5,112 nucleotides of DNA, from NCBI GenBank assembly GCA_945957075.1, contig CAMFJP010000094.1, forward strand, positions 1 through 5,112, in the 5' to 3' direction. A program made the position numbers and the translations under genes. Source of the stretch: an uncultured Chlamydiae bacterium. Lineage in GTDB: Bacteria; Chlamydiota; Chlamydiia; Chlamydiales; Rhabdochlamydiaceae. The notes under the pieces were generated by a model, which was not told the origin of the DNA, did no database searches, and saw nothing but the letters and a program-made list of their open reading frames with translations. Positions 1 through 5,112 of the stretch are shown piece by piece. Position 1 is the first letter of the stretch; every line of letters starts with the position of its first letter.

Positions 1-20
1 GCGTCTCAAGGGGGCAAGCG

Positions 21-47
21 GGGGACAATGCCAAAGGACTTGTCCCC
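21..47. repeat. GC-rich hairpin (inverted repeat)
   Basis: GGGGACAA at 21-28 is the exact reverse complement of TTGTCCCC at 40-47. Inside, CC (31-32) can pair with GG (36-37) around an AAA loop after a 2x2 internal mismatch. Neither strand has a T-run directly after the stem, so it is not a standard intrinsic terminator. A perfect 10-bp palindrome, CGACATGTCG, follows at 47-56. It may be the edge of a dispersed repeat cut by the window. Confidence 0.5.
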
Positions 48-98
48 GACATGTCGCTATAAGCCAACTACAAGCCTTCTGATCTCTTCTTTTTTTAT

Positions 99-140
99 AC
101 TCATGTTATGCGGCAGAGCCAGCGGCTGCGTAACATGAGT
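99..140. repeat. 42-bp imperfect inverted repeat
   Basis: The left arm (from ACTCATGTTATGC at 99) pairs with the right arm (GCGTAACATGAGT ending at 140) through 13 positions with one G-T wobble. The G+C-rich centre pairs only partly. The T-run lies at 91-97, on the plus-strand 5' side, which gives an A-run after the stem in the minus-strand transcript. It therefore does not look like a rho-independent terminator for the LRR gene. It overlaps a second small palindrome, GAGTTACATAACTC, at 137-150, so the two stems cannot both form. Confidence 0.55.
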
Positions 141-163
141 TACATAACTCCATTGGTTTGGTA
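140..163 (+). repeat. Decayed end of the palindromic (MITE-like) element
   Basis: Positions 140-163 match the reverse complement of 4825-4848, the subterminal part of the right arm of the intact element, at 21 of 24 positions. Both contain TAACTCCATT and then GTTTGGTA. The outermost terminal sequence (AGACCTC) is not preserved. Similarity continues weakly through the G/T-rich run up to about 180, so the last codons of the LRR gene may lie in element-derived DNA. That continuation is an inference. Confidence 0.5.
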
Positions 164-178
164 TAGGCTGTGAGTTTT

Positions 179-1564
179 TTAGGGCTTTTTTTCACAAATG
201 CGGCACCTTATCCATCTACTGGCAGTAGCGGGCAAAGAAATCAAAGGCGTCGCAGATAAATTTATAGCCGTAAGACATTCCCAGTTACCAACAGTATCTG
301 GCAGCTCGGACACAGCAGTCTTTGAAAGATCCAAAACCCTAAGACGTTTCCAACCACCCACACTGCCTGGCAATGCACTCAAAGGAGTATTTGACACATC
401 CAAAACCTCAAGGTTTTCCCAACCGCCTACAGCTTGTGACAAATGCGTCAACGGCGTCCCTGATAGATTCAAAGATTCTAATGCAGTCCAATTTGCCACA
501 GCATCTGGCAACGAAGACAAATTAGTTCCTGAAACACTAAAACCCTTTAAATGTCTAAAAGACCCTACACCCTCTGGCAAACAAGTCAGCTTCGTCTTCG
601 ACAAATCCAACCTCTGTAAACTTTCCCAATAACGCACAGAATCTGGAAGCTCAGTTAGCTGCGTTTGCTCCAAATGCAATTCTCGCAATCGAGCCCATCT
701 ACCCTCCGGCAGCTTTTTTAAAGAAGATCCAGATGCGTCCAATACCTCTAAATTTTCCCAATAACGCGCAGAATCTGGAAGCTCGGTTAGCAGAGTTTGC
801 TCCAGATGCAATTCTCGCAATTGCGTCCATCTACCCTCCGGCAACTGACTTAATAAAGTTCTCGATGCATGCAACTGTTCCAAATGTTGCAAATGACATA
901 AAGTCTTTGGCAAATAGGTTACCGGCGTGTCAGACAACTTTAAAACTCGAAGGCTGGTCAAATCACCCAAAGCATCAGATAACACCCTCAAATTCCTTCC
1001 GGACAGCTTTAAAGCATATAAGTTCTTAAGCAATCCAATTTCCGGAGGGACTATATCTCCAGAAAAAACAAGCTCTCCTATCGCTTCGCACTGGGTTGGA
1101 TTGAGTTTCATCCAATCCCTACCCCTTTGCGCTGCTGCAAAAAGACTATATCTATCAGAAGAATCAAAAGTTAGATCTATAAACGTGTTGAAACCACAGT
1201 TCGCAGCAAATATAATAAAACTTTTATCTGCGATTTCTCTTGGAACTGCAGCGGGTGTATTAGACATCACCTGGTAACACCTATGCAGTCCTTGAATCCT
1301 TTGCCTTGTAGAAACAGTTCCTGTAGAAAAAATCCTACTAAAATGCGGCATATAACGAGACCATAATTCTTGTATTGCAAGGTATGCTGTTTGGTCATAC
1401 CGATTCTTAAAAGATCTCGATATCAATCTATATTTAGGGTTTGCTCCTAAATAGGTAAAAACATCCCCCCAATTATCTCCCATTCGATACCATGGTCTTG
1501 TACAGTCTAACATACAATGATTCCTGCTGATGTTTGTTGTGCAACGAATACCAAATAATTTCAT
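179..1564 (-). CDS. Leucine-rich repeat protein, possible F-box-LRR effector
   Basis: This 461-residue protein is mostly twelve leucine-rich repeats (residues 182-453) of the form LxxLxLSxTxLxxLPxxvgxWxx. Most are 23 residues; repeats 3 and 5 have 21. Such solenoids bind other proteins. The first 180 residues have no repeats. Residues 31-55 (WGDVFTYLG...YRLISRSFKNR) resemble a degenerate F-box, the domain that recruits substrates to eukaryotic SCF ubiquitin ligases, a combination known from amoeba-associated chlamydiae. I see no Sec signal peptide or membrane segment; delivery by a type III system is inference. Repeats 3-4 and 5-6 are a recent tandem duplication. The last repeat runs into a short basic tail (CRICEKKP) that may come from a decayed mobile element. 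The start is ATG at 1564-1562 with only a weak ribosome site (GTGGA). LRR assignment is secure; the F-box is tentative. Confidence 0.88.
   Translation of the reverse strand: MKLFGIRCTTNISRNHCMLDCTRPWYRMGDNWGDVFTYLGANPKYRLISRSFKNRYDQTAYLAIQELWSRYMPHFSRIFSTGTVSTRQRIQGLHRCYQVMSNTPAAVPREIADKSFIIFAANCGFNTFIDLTFDSSDRYSLFAAAQRGRDWMKLNPTQCEAIGELVFSGDIVPPEIGLLKNLYALKLSGRNLRVLSDALGDLTSLRVLKLSDTPVTYLPKTLCHLQHLEQLHASRTLLSQLPEGRWTQLRELHLEQTLLTELPDSARYWENLEVLDASGSSLKKLPEGRWARLRELHLEQTQLTELPDSVRYWESLQRLDLSKTKLTCLPEGVGSFRHLKGFSVSGTNLSSLPDAVANWTALESLNLSGTPLTHLSQAVGGWENLEVLDVSNTPLSALPGSVGGWKRLRVLDLSKTAVSELPDTVGNWECLTAINLSATPLISLPATASRWIRCRICEKKP
620..883 (-). repeat. Tandem duplication of a 132-bp unit within the LRR gene
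   Basis: Units 620-751 and 752-883 each encode 44 residues, two repeats (protein residues 272-315 and 228-271). The stretch 622-713 matches 754-845 at about 90% by hand count, while the rest of the unit (714-751 against 846-883) has diverged. Both copies encode LRELHLEQT followed by LTELPDS and RYWE. The unit length is a multiple of three, so the reading frame is kept. This indicates recent growth of the repeat array by unequal recombination or slippage. Confidence 0.8.
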
Positions 1565-1630
1565 ATTTCCACAGCTTTCACGCTGCTCAAATATAAATTT
1601 ATTTGCTGCGCTTAGTATTACGCAAGATAT
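1565..1630. other. Short AT-rich gap between the malQ fusion gene and the LRR gene
   Basis: These 66 bases separate the stop of the upstream fusion gene from the ATG of the LRR gene, both on the minus strand. The centre is AT-rich and partly palindromic (ATAAATTTAT at 1592-1601 is self-complementary). It could hold a -10-like TATATT on the minus strand, but I see no matching -35 box. No intrinsic terminator is visible, so read-through from the fusion gene is possible. Confidence 0.5.
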
Positions 1631-1635
1631 CTATT
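1618..1635 (-). repeat. Decayed terminal inverted repeat of the palindromic element at a stop codon
   Basis: TTACGCAAGATATCTATT matches the right terminus of the intact element (4841-4858, TTACGCAAGAGGTCTATT) at 16 of 18 positions. The stop codon of the fusion gene (TAG, 1633-1631) lies inside this match. No paired second end is recognisable nearby, so this looks like a remnant rather than a complete element. An 18-bp match could be chance, but the shared outermost sequence makes a common origin more likely. Confidence 0.45.
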
Positions 1636-3130
1636 GTGGACAAAGTTGGCGCAAAGAGTGTCTAAAAGCCTTTAGAGCTTCAGGATAGTGTTTTCTAGAG
1701 GATGTGATGCTCTCGGCCTGCACAAGAAAATGCCAAGCCTTTTGGTAGTCTAAGCGACGCAGAGCAAGAGCTGCAAGATAATAAGAAACCGTAGCATCAG
1801 AAGAGTCTAAGGCATTACAGCGCTCAAGCACGTCCATAGCCTCTTTTGTACGCCCAAGTTGCAACCATGTTGTTGCCAGCTGCAAAAGCCCCGCGCGAAA
1901 CTGTGGACAACGCTCTAAAGCTTCTATAAGCTCTTTTTGTTTTTTTATGATAGACGCCCGCGTCTCATCGACTGGCAAAAACACAGCTTTAAGAGCTGCA
2001 ATATCCGCACGTCCTAAAAGATAATCTTCTGGAATCGTCTCCTTAGAAACAGCCTCTTCAAATATGTACCCAGATAAAGACTCTAGCATCTTTCTTCCCT
2101 TGTCCTCCTCTCCTACAAAAAGATAAGTAAGACCCATAAACAAGTGTAACACAGGGTCGTCTGGAACATATCTTTGCGCTTGCTTATACGCAACTAAAGC
2201 CTTCTCATAATTACTAGTATTCCAATATTTTGCAGCCTGGTTGATAAATACCATGCCAACAACCTCTTTATAATTACGCTCCTGCAAAAGACGCGTATTA
2301 ATTCCTAAATAGGTGGAAGAGGGTAAATCAATACCACGGGCTGTTGTTTCTATATTTATACACTCGCCTTGATCATCTTTAATACGGACATAAATGTGCC
2401 CAGGTGGTGTAATAACCTCTAGCTCAATTCCAAGCCTCTGCGCCAGGCAAATATAAAGAACAGATACGCCGAGACACACCCCCTGCCTTCCATCTAAAAC
2501 AGAGGGAAGAAATGTATACAAATCAATATCTTGCACATGCAAAGAGTGCGGAGGAAACCTAAATTGCATCTCTTCAAATAGAAATGAATTAATAATACGA
2601 ATTTTTTCTTCCTTAGACATCCCTTCACAAAACCTAGCCTCTATATGCAAAGCCATAAGATCTAAAAAGGCCTCATAATGCCTTAAAACGGCATCCTCTG
2701 GACACTGATGCAACAAAATAGATCTTCCTACATCGATTTCTTCCGGAGGAAAAGAGGCAAGCTCGTCTACAGTTTGCGCGCGTTTACCAAGTAAAGCACG
2801 ATTTGCAAAATGCTCCGATAGCTTCTCTATAAAATCAACTTGTTCCATTTTCATTTGCGCCGGCAGAGGCTGGCCGGCTACCAAAGAGGTCCACATATCC
2901 AAAGAACAAAGAGGCAAATCTGTAAGAACACCCTGATCGATATGCAAAAGATGGAAAATCCTATGCAGCGCCTTTTTCCCCTCTATACTTTCTGGATACA
3001 GCTCATAAAACGCTAGCTGTTTGGAAAGAGAGCCTGGATCGACACTACTATATAATGCTCGCAATTTATGCTCTTCTTTAGCAAAAAGGGAGGTGCTTAT
3101 TAAAACAAATAAAAGAAAAAGCTGTCCCAT
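1631..3130 (-). other. Exported transglutaminase-like (SirB1-type) TPR module, possibly a separate gene
   Basis: Residues 504-1002 would form a 499-residue protein starting at ATG 3130-3128. It opens with MGQ, a hydrophobic run (507-519) and LFA before KEE, which resembles a signal peptide with a cleavage site but lacks the usual basic N-terminus. Residues about 640-790 resemble the transglutaminase-like/SirB1 fold: DLYTFLPSVLDGRQGVCLG, PPGHIYVR and NIETT supply the Cys-His-acid set (C722, H748, E764). TPR-like helices follow at about 795-855 and 913-980. Substrate and role are unknown; a periplasmic peptidase, transglutaminase or assembly factor is possible. The ribosome site before this ATG is weak (AAGA). 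Confidence 0.7.
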
Positions 3131-4639
3131 TGCGGATCTTAAGCCTGAGTGCGCTATAATTTTTTCTAGGGGCAATCGAAACTTATATGACCAATTTGTG
3201 GACAATTGCGTACCTGGAATATTGATTCTCTCTTTTTCTGCTATAGGCCATATAAGTTCTGGAAAAAGCGCCAAATACTCTTGAAAAAGATTTATATGCA
3301 AAAGACTACCCGTCAAATGACTATCCCGCAATATCTCAAATCTTTTTTGAGAAGAGAGACAAGCGGTATAAACCCATCCCTTTTCAGACGCAAATACTTT
3401 AGCCTCTTCTGCCCTTTTTTCCCACCATAGAGCTAAAGTTTCAGAATCATGCGTCGAAACAGTTGTAAGACTTAAATATGGATAAAGCTCATAAGGAATA
3501 AAAGACCCATCTTTATCCCAATACCTTTCCCAACGCATCACCTTGGTCGTAGCAATTGAAAGCTGATTCAATACCACCCGAGCAATATCAGGAACAGTTC
3601 CCAAATCTTCTGCAACAGGCAAAAGGGGCGAAGCCTCTAACATAATAGACAAAACCTCTTTTCCAATCTCCTCCCACAACGCCGGATCTTCAGGAAAAAA
3701 CCTCCCTTCTCTCGGCGGTTTCCCCGGCAAAATACCCCAAATGCGAAAAAGACCCACAACATGATCTATTCTGTAAAGATCATAAAGTGGGGTTGCAAAA
3801 CGGAGCCTCTCCTTCCACCATGCATATCCATCTTTTTTCATTTCATCCCAACGAATCAAAGGAAAACCCCAATCTTGCCCCTCTTGAATATACATATCTG
3901 GCGGGGCCCCCGCATGTAGATGGAAATCAAATAAATCCCCATGAAGCCAACTATCTGCACTATGTCTACTAATTAAAATGGGCAAGTCCCCCATCAGCAA
4001 AACATCTTTTTTGACAGCATAATTTTTAACTTCTGCCCACTGAGAATAACAAAGATGCTGCAACCATACAAAAAACAAGGTCTCCCGTTTAAAATGCTCC
4101 AAAAGCCGCTTATACTCAGAAGGCCGCATCGATAAAAAAGCAGGAGGCCACAGCCTACACTCTTTTCCAGGAAACTGCCCTTGGAGCACCTTGAATAAAG
4201 CATAGCCCTCAACCCAAGGGTACAATTGCATAAAGTTCTGACATTCCCCAGACTCCCCAACTTCTTCAAAATAGCTACGTAGCCACTGGATTTTCATATT
4301 CAAAACAGTTTTATAATCCACATACGGCAGCTCTGATAAAACCCGCAGTGGATCTAACTGTTTTTGCAAATAAAAAGGAATACGTGGCAATTGACTTATA
4401 GACAGGTAAATTGGATGCAAAGCGCAAGAAGAAACCCCATTATAGGGACTAGGATCTTCCCCAGAATCGTTAAGAGGGAGAAGCTGAATCGTTCCCATCC
4501 CCACCCCTTGACACCAATCAATCAAGGGCAAAAGGTCTAAAAACTCCCCGATCCCACAACTAGATTGTGTGCGCACAGCAGACAAAGGCACATTTACCCC
4601 ATGACGCTTATGTGCGCACACCCTATCCCAATCAGGCAA
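1631..4639 (-). CDS. malQ: 4-alpha-glucanotransferase (MalQ) fused to a transglutaminase-like/TPR protein
   Basis: This 1002-residue frame has two parts. Residues 1-503 are a complete GH77 amylomaltase, which transfers alpha-1,4-glucan chains between maltodextrins in glycogen metabolism in the cytosol. Its catalytic residues are present: nucleophile D292 in RIDH, acid/base E344 in AEDLG, and D398 in THDSE. The loop APPDMY...GQDWGFP (245-260) is also intact. About 500 residues is the usual length for compact bacterial MalQ. Residues 504-1002 are a different protein: a hydrophobic, signal-like stretch (507-520), a SirB1/transglutaminase-like core with C722, H748 and E764, and TPR helices from about 795. 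No stop separates the parts. Whether they form one polypeptide, or a second start at M504 is used, cannot be decided here. Translation starts at TTG 4639-4637, preceded by a strong ribosome site and an in-frame TAA. MalQ identity is firm; the fusion is real in this sequence but could reflect a base error. Confidence 0.9.
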   Translation of the reverse strand: MPDWDRVCAHKRHGVNVPLSAVRTQSSCGIGEFLDLLPLIDWCQGVGMGTIQLLPLNDSGEDPSPYNGVSSCALHPIYLSISQLPRIPFYLQKQLDPLRVLSELPYVDYKTVLNMKIQWLRSYFEEVGESGECQNFMQLYPWVEGYALFKVLQGQFPGKECRLWPPAFLSMRPSEYKRLLEHFKRETLFFVWLQHLCYSQWAEVKNYAVKKDVLLMGDLPILISRHSADSWLHGDLFDFHLHAGAPPDMYIQEGQDWGFPLIRWDEMKKDGYAWWKERLRFATPLYDLYRIDHVVGLFRIWGILPGKPPREGRFFPEDPALWEEIGKEVLSIMLEASPLLPVAEDLGTVPDIARVVLNQLSIATTKVMRWERYWDKDGSFIPYELYPYLSLTTVSTHDSETLALWWEKRAEEAKVFASEKGWVYTACLSSQKRFEILRDSHLTGSLLHINLFQEYLALFPELIWPIAEKERINIPGTQLSTNWSYKFRLPLEKIIAHSGLRSAMGQLFLLFVLISTSLFAKEEHKLRALYSSVDPGSLSKQLAFYELYPESIEGKKALHRIFHLLHIDQGVLTDLPLCSLDMWTSLVAGQPLPAQMKMEQVDFIEKLSEHFANRALLGKRAQTVDELASFPPEEIDVGRSILLHQCPEDAVLRHYEAFLDLMALHIEARFCEGMSKEEKIRIINSFLFEEMQFRFPPHSLHVQDIDLYTFLPSVLDGRQGVCLGVSVLYICLAQRLGIELEVITPPGHIYVRIKDDQGECINIETTARGIDLPSSTYLGINTRLLQERNYKEVVGMVFINQAAKYWNTSNYEKALVAYKQAQRYVPDDPVLHLFMGLTYLFVGEEDKGRKMLESLSGYIFEEAVSKETIPEDYLLGRADIAALKAVFLPVDETRASIIKKQKELIEALERCPQFRAGLLQLATTWLQLGRTKEAMDVLERCNALDSSDATVSYYLAALALRRLDYQKAWHFLVQAESITSSRKHYPEALKAFRHSLRQLCPQ
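3131..4639 (-). other. malQ: MalQ module (GH77) of the fused frame
   Basis: Residues 1-503. Successive family landmarks are HGVNVPLS (13-20), SSCGIGEF (26-33), LLPLNDSGEDPSPYN (53-67), GDLPILIS (217-224), the substrate-binding loop near 245-260, RIDHVVGLFRIWG (290-302), PVAEDLG (341-347), TVSTHDSETLALWW (393-406) and NIPGT...NWSYK (473-485). The last is the normal C-terminal motif of GH77 enzymes, and only about 18 residues follow it before M504. The module is therefore whole and should be active alone. The wording is most like chlamydial MalQ, which works with glycogen synthase, branching and debranching enzymes and phosphorylase; none of those genes is in this window. Confidence 0.88.
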
Positions 4640-4653
4640 AACCCCACCCCCTT
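4637..4653 (-). promoter_or_regulatory. Ribosome binding site and TTG start of the malQ frame
   Basis: On the minus strand AAGGGGG (4653-4647) lies seven bases before TTG (4639-4637). An in-frame TAA (4654-4652) overlaps this site, so no earlier start is possible. The next alternative is GTG at residue 7, which has no well-placed ribosome site. This fixes the start at the rare codon TTG. Confidence 0.7.
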
Positions 4654-4680
4654 AAAAACACTATTCCTTGGGGTTATACC

Positions 4681-4855
4681 AAAAAAATAAATTAGACCTC
4701 TTGCATAATTCGCTTTGCTTGGTAACGCTTGTGATTTTTGAGCAGCTTTAAACCCAAATTTCGAGGTAATATGGAGGCATATTGCCGAGAAATTTGGGTT
4801 TAAAGCTGCCAAAAAGCGCAGCGTTACCAAACAAATGGAGTTACGCAAGAGGTCT
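4681..4855 (-). terminator. Possible intrinsic terminator formed by the palindromic element and a T-rich run
   Basis: Transcripts entering from the gene at 4857-5112 would fold the whole element into a long hairpin closed by the terminal repeats. These are followed directly on the minus strand by AATTTATTTTTTT (4693-4681). That is the geometry of a rho-independent terminator, although the hairpin is much longer than usual. The role is inferred; the stem and T-run are seen directly. Confidence 0.35.
4694..4855. mobile_element. 162-bp MITE-like palindromic element
   Basis: The terminal repeats AGACCTCTTGC (4694-4704) and GCAAGAGGTCT (4845-4855) are perfect complements. An inner 21-bp perfect repeat pairs 4742-4762 with 4789-4809, and further subterminal pairing (for example TTGGTAACGCT at 4719-4729 with 4820-4830) makes almost the whole element one hairpin around GGAGGC at 4773-4778. 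ATT flanks both sides (4691-4693 and 4856-4858), a possible 3-bp target duplication. There is no transposase, so it would be a non-autonomous element moved in trans. The terminus recalls IS5-like ends in general style only; the family is not assigned. Confidence 0.75.
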
Positions 4856-4856
4856 A

Positions 4857-5112
4857 TTAACAAGATCGAAAAAGAGAACGAATCTTCTCGAGAAAAGAAA
4901 GTATTAGATCCTTAAAAGCCCCGAGAAAGCTACGCTCTGTTTGTGGCGCGCCCACACAAGGAGGATCAATCACTCTAGAAGTAAAGTTAGCAATAGGACC
5001 TTGCATACGAGTAAGCACGCTACCAACTACGCCGCCATAACAGATAGCTCTTGCTGGAGAATCCGGATAGGCCCGCGATGCCAATGCTGGGAAAGATGCA
5101 GCTGCTACCCCC
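4857..5112 (-). CDS. C-terminal part of an unrecognised protein, cut by the window edge
   Basis: The frame is open from the right edge to a TAA at 4859-4857, giving 84 residues. A TTG at 5084-5082 could be a start but has no purine-rich ribosome site before it, and the frame continues upstream without a stop, so I take this as the tail of a longer gene. The tail has small-residue and proline-rich sequence (VIDPPCVGAPQ) and ends in a probable amphipathic helix (FLGAFKDLILSFLEKIRSLF). I see no catalytic motif and do not recognise the family. The stop codon sits in the flank of the palindromic element, whose insertion may have set or trimmed the C-terminus. It reads in the same direction as the malQ fusion, with 217 bases between them. 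Confidence 0.5.
   Translation of the reverse strand, partial: GVAAASFPALASRAYPDSPARAICYGGVVGSVLTRMQGPIANFTSRVIDPPCVGAPQTERSFLGAFKDLILSFLEKIRSLFRSC

Larger units (their letters stand above)
1..178. other. Non-coding region downstream of the LRR gene, rich in inverted repeats
   Basis: No convincing gene is present. Three palindromic structures are visible: a hairpin at 21-47, a 42-bp imperfect inverted repeat at 99-140 and a small palindrome at 137-150. Positions 140-163 match the end of the palindromic element at 4694-4855. Short frames are open to the left edge on both strands, for example a minus-strand ATG at 104-102. None has a Shine-Dalgarno sequence or a recognisable protein, so I treat them as chance or as part of a repeat. 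Confidence 0.6.

Noticed and set aside
1..104. Minus-strand partial ORF starting at ATG 104-102 and running off the left edge
   Set aside because: It has no Shine-Dalgarno sequence, its start lies within an inverted repeat, other frames are equally open and the residues (rich in Cys, Trp and Arg) match nothing I recognise.
198..1277. Three plus-strand open frames (198-632, 733-1029, 927-1277)
   Set aside because: They lie antisense to the LRR array. Their repeated wording mirrors the leucine-rich repeats read backwards, and they lack ribosome sites.
3021..3972. Plus-strand open frames at 3021-3284, 3206-3430 and 3787-3972
   Set aside because: They are antisense to the clearly coding malQ module, show no recognisable protein sequence and overlap one another.
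3994..4269. Minus-strand open frame of 91 codons in another frame inside malQ
   Set aside because: It overlaps the conserved GH77 reading frame and its Cys/Leu-rich content is typical of an out-of-frame shadow.
4673..4701. Candidate promoter for malQ with -10-like TATAAC at 4678-4673
   Set aside because: No acceptable -35 box lies 16-18 bases upstream, and the AT-rich flank would give such a match by chance.
4594..4863. Minus-strand open frame of 89 codons crossing the palindromic element into malQ
   Set aside because: It is mostly translation of the hairpin arms and then of malQ out of frame, with no family resemblance.
1..5112. tRNA, rRNA, CRISPR array or transposase gene
   Set aside because: Nothing resembling a tRNA cloverleaf, rRNA segment, regularly spaced direct repeats or a transposase was seen on either strand.

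Overview
The window reads as a piece of chromosome from a chlamydia-like (amoeba-associated Chlamydiota) bacterium. The assignment rests on the MalQ protein, whose N-terminal wording (SSCGIGEF, LLPLNDSGEDPSPYN) is close to my recollection of chlamydial 4-alpha-glucanotransferases. It also rests on a eukaryotic-like leucine-rich-repeat protein of the kind abundant in these symbionts. No database was consulted; the phylum is likely, the genus is not assigned.

Layout, with all genes on the minus strand (right to left). (1) 4857-5112: the C-terminal end of an unrecognised protein that runs in from beyond the right edge. (2) 4694-4855: a 162-bp near-perfect palindromic, MITE-like element. It sits directly after that gene's stop codon and its hairpin base is followed on the minus strand by a T-rich run, so it may also terminate transcription. 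(3) 1631-4639: a 1002-residue open frame joining a complete cytosolic GH77 4-alpha-glucanotransferase (MalQ, residues 1-503) to a transglutaminase-like/TPR protein (residues 504-1002). The second part begins with its own ATG and a signal-peptide-like hydrophobic stretch. (4) 1565-1630: a short AT-rich gap carrying a relic of the palindromic element's end. (5) 179-1564: a 461-residue protein with twelve leucine-rich repeats and a possible degenerate F-box near its N-terminus. (6) 1-178: non-coding, with several hairpins and a second relic of the palindromic element.

The genes do not form an obvious pathway. MalQ belongs to glycogen and maltodextrin metabolism. The transglutaminase/TPR part looks exported. 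The LRR protein looks like a host-interaction effector. The two most interesting points are the MalQ::transglutaminase-TPR fusion with an internal export signal, and the palindromic element, which has one intact copy and two decayed ends, each close to the 3' end of a different gene.
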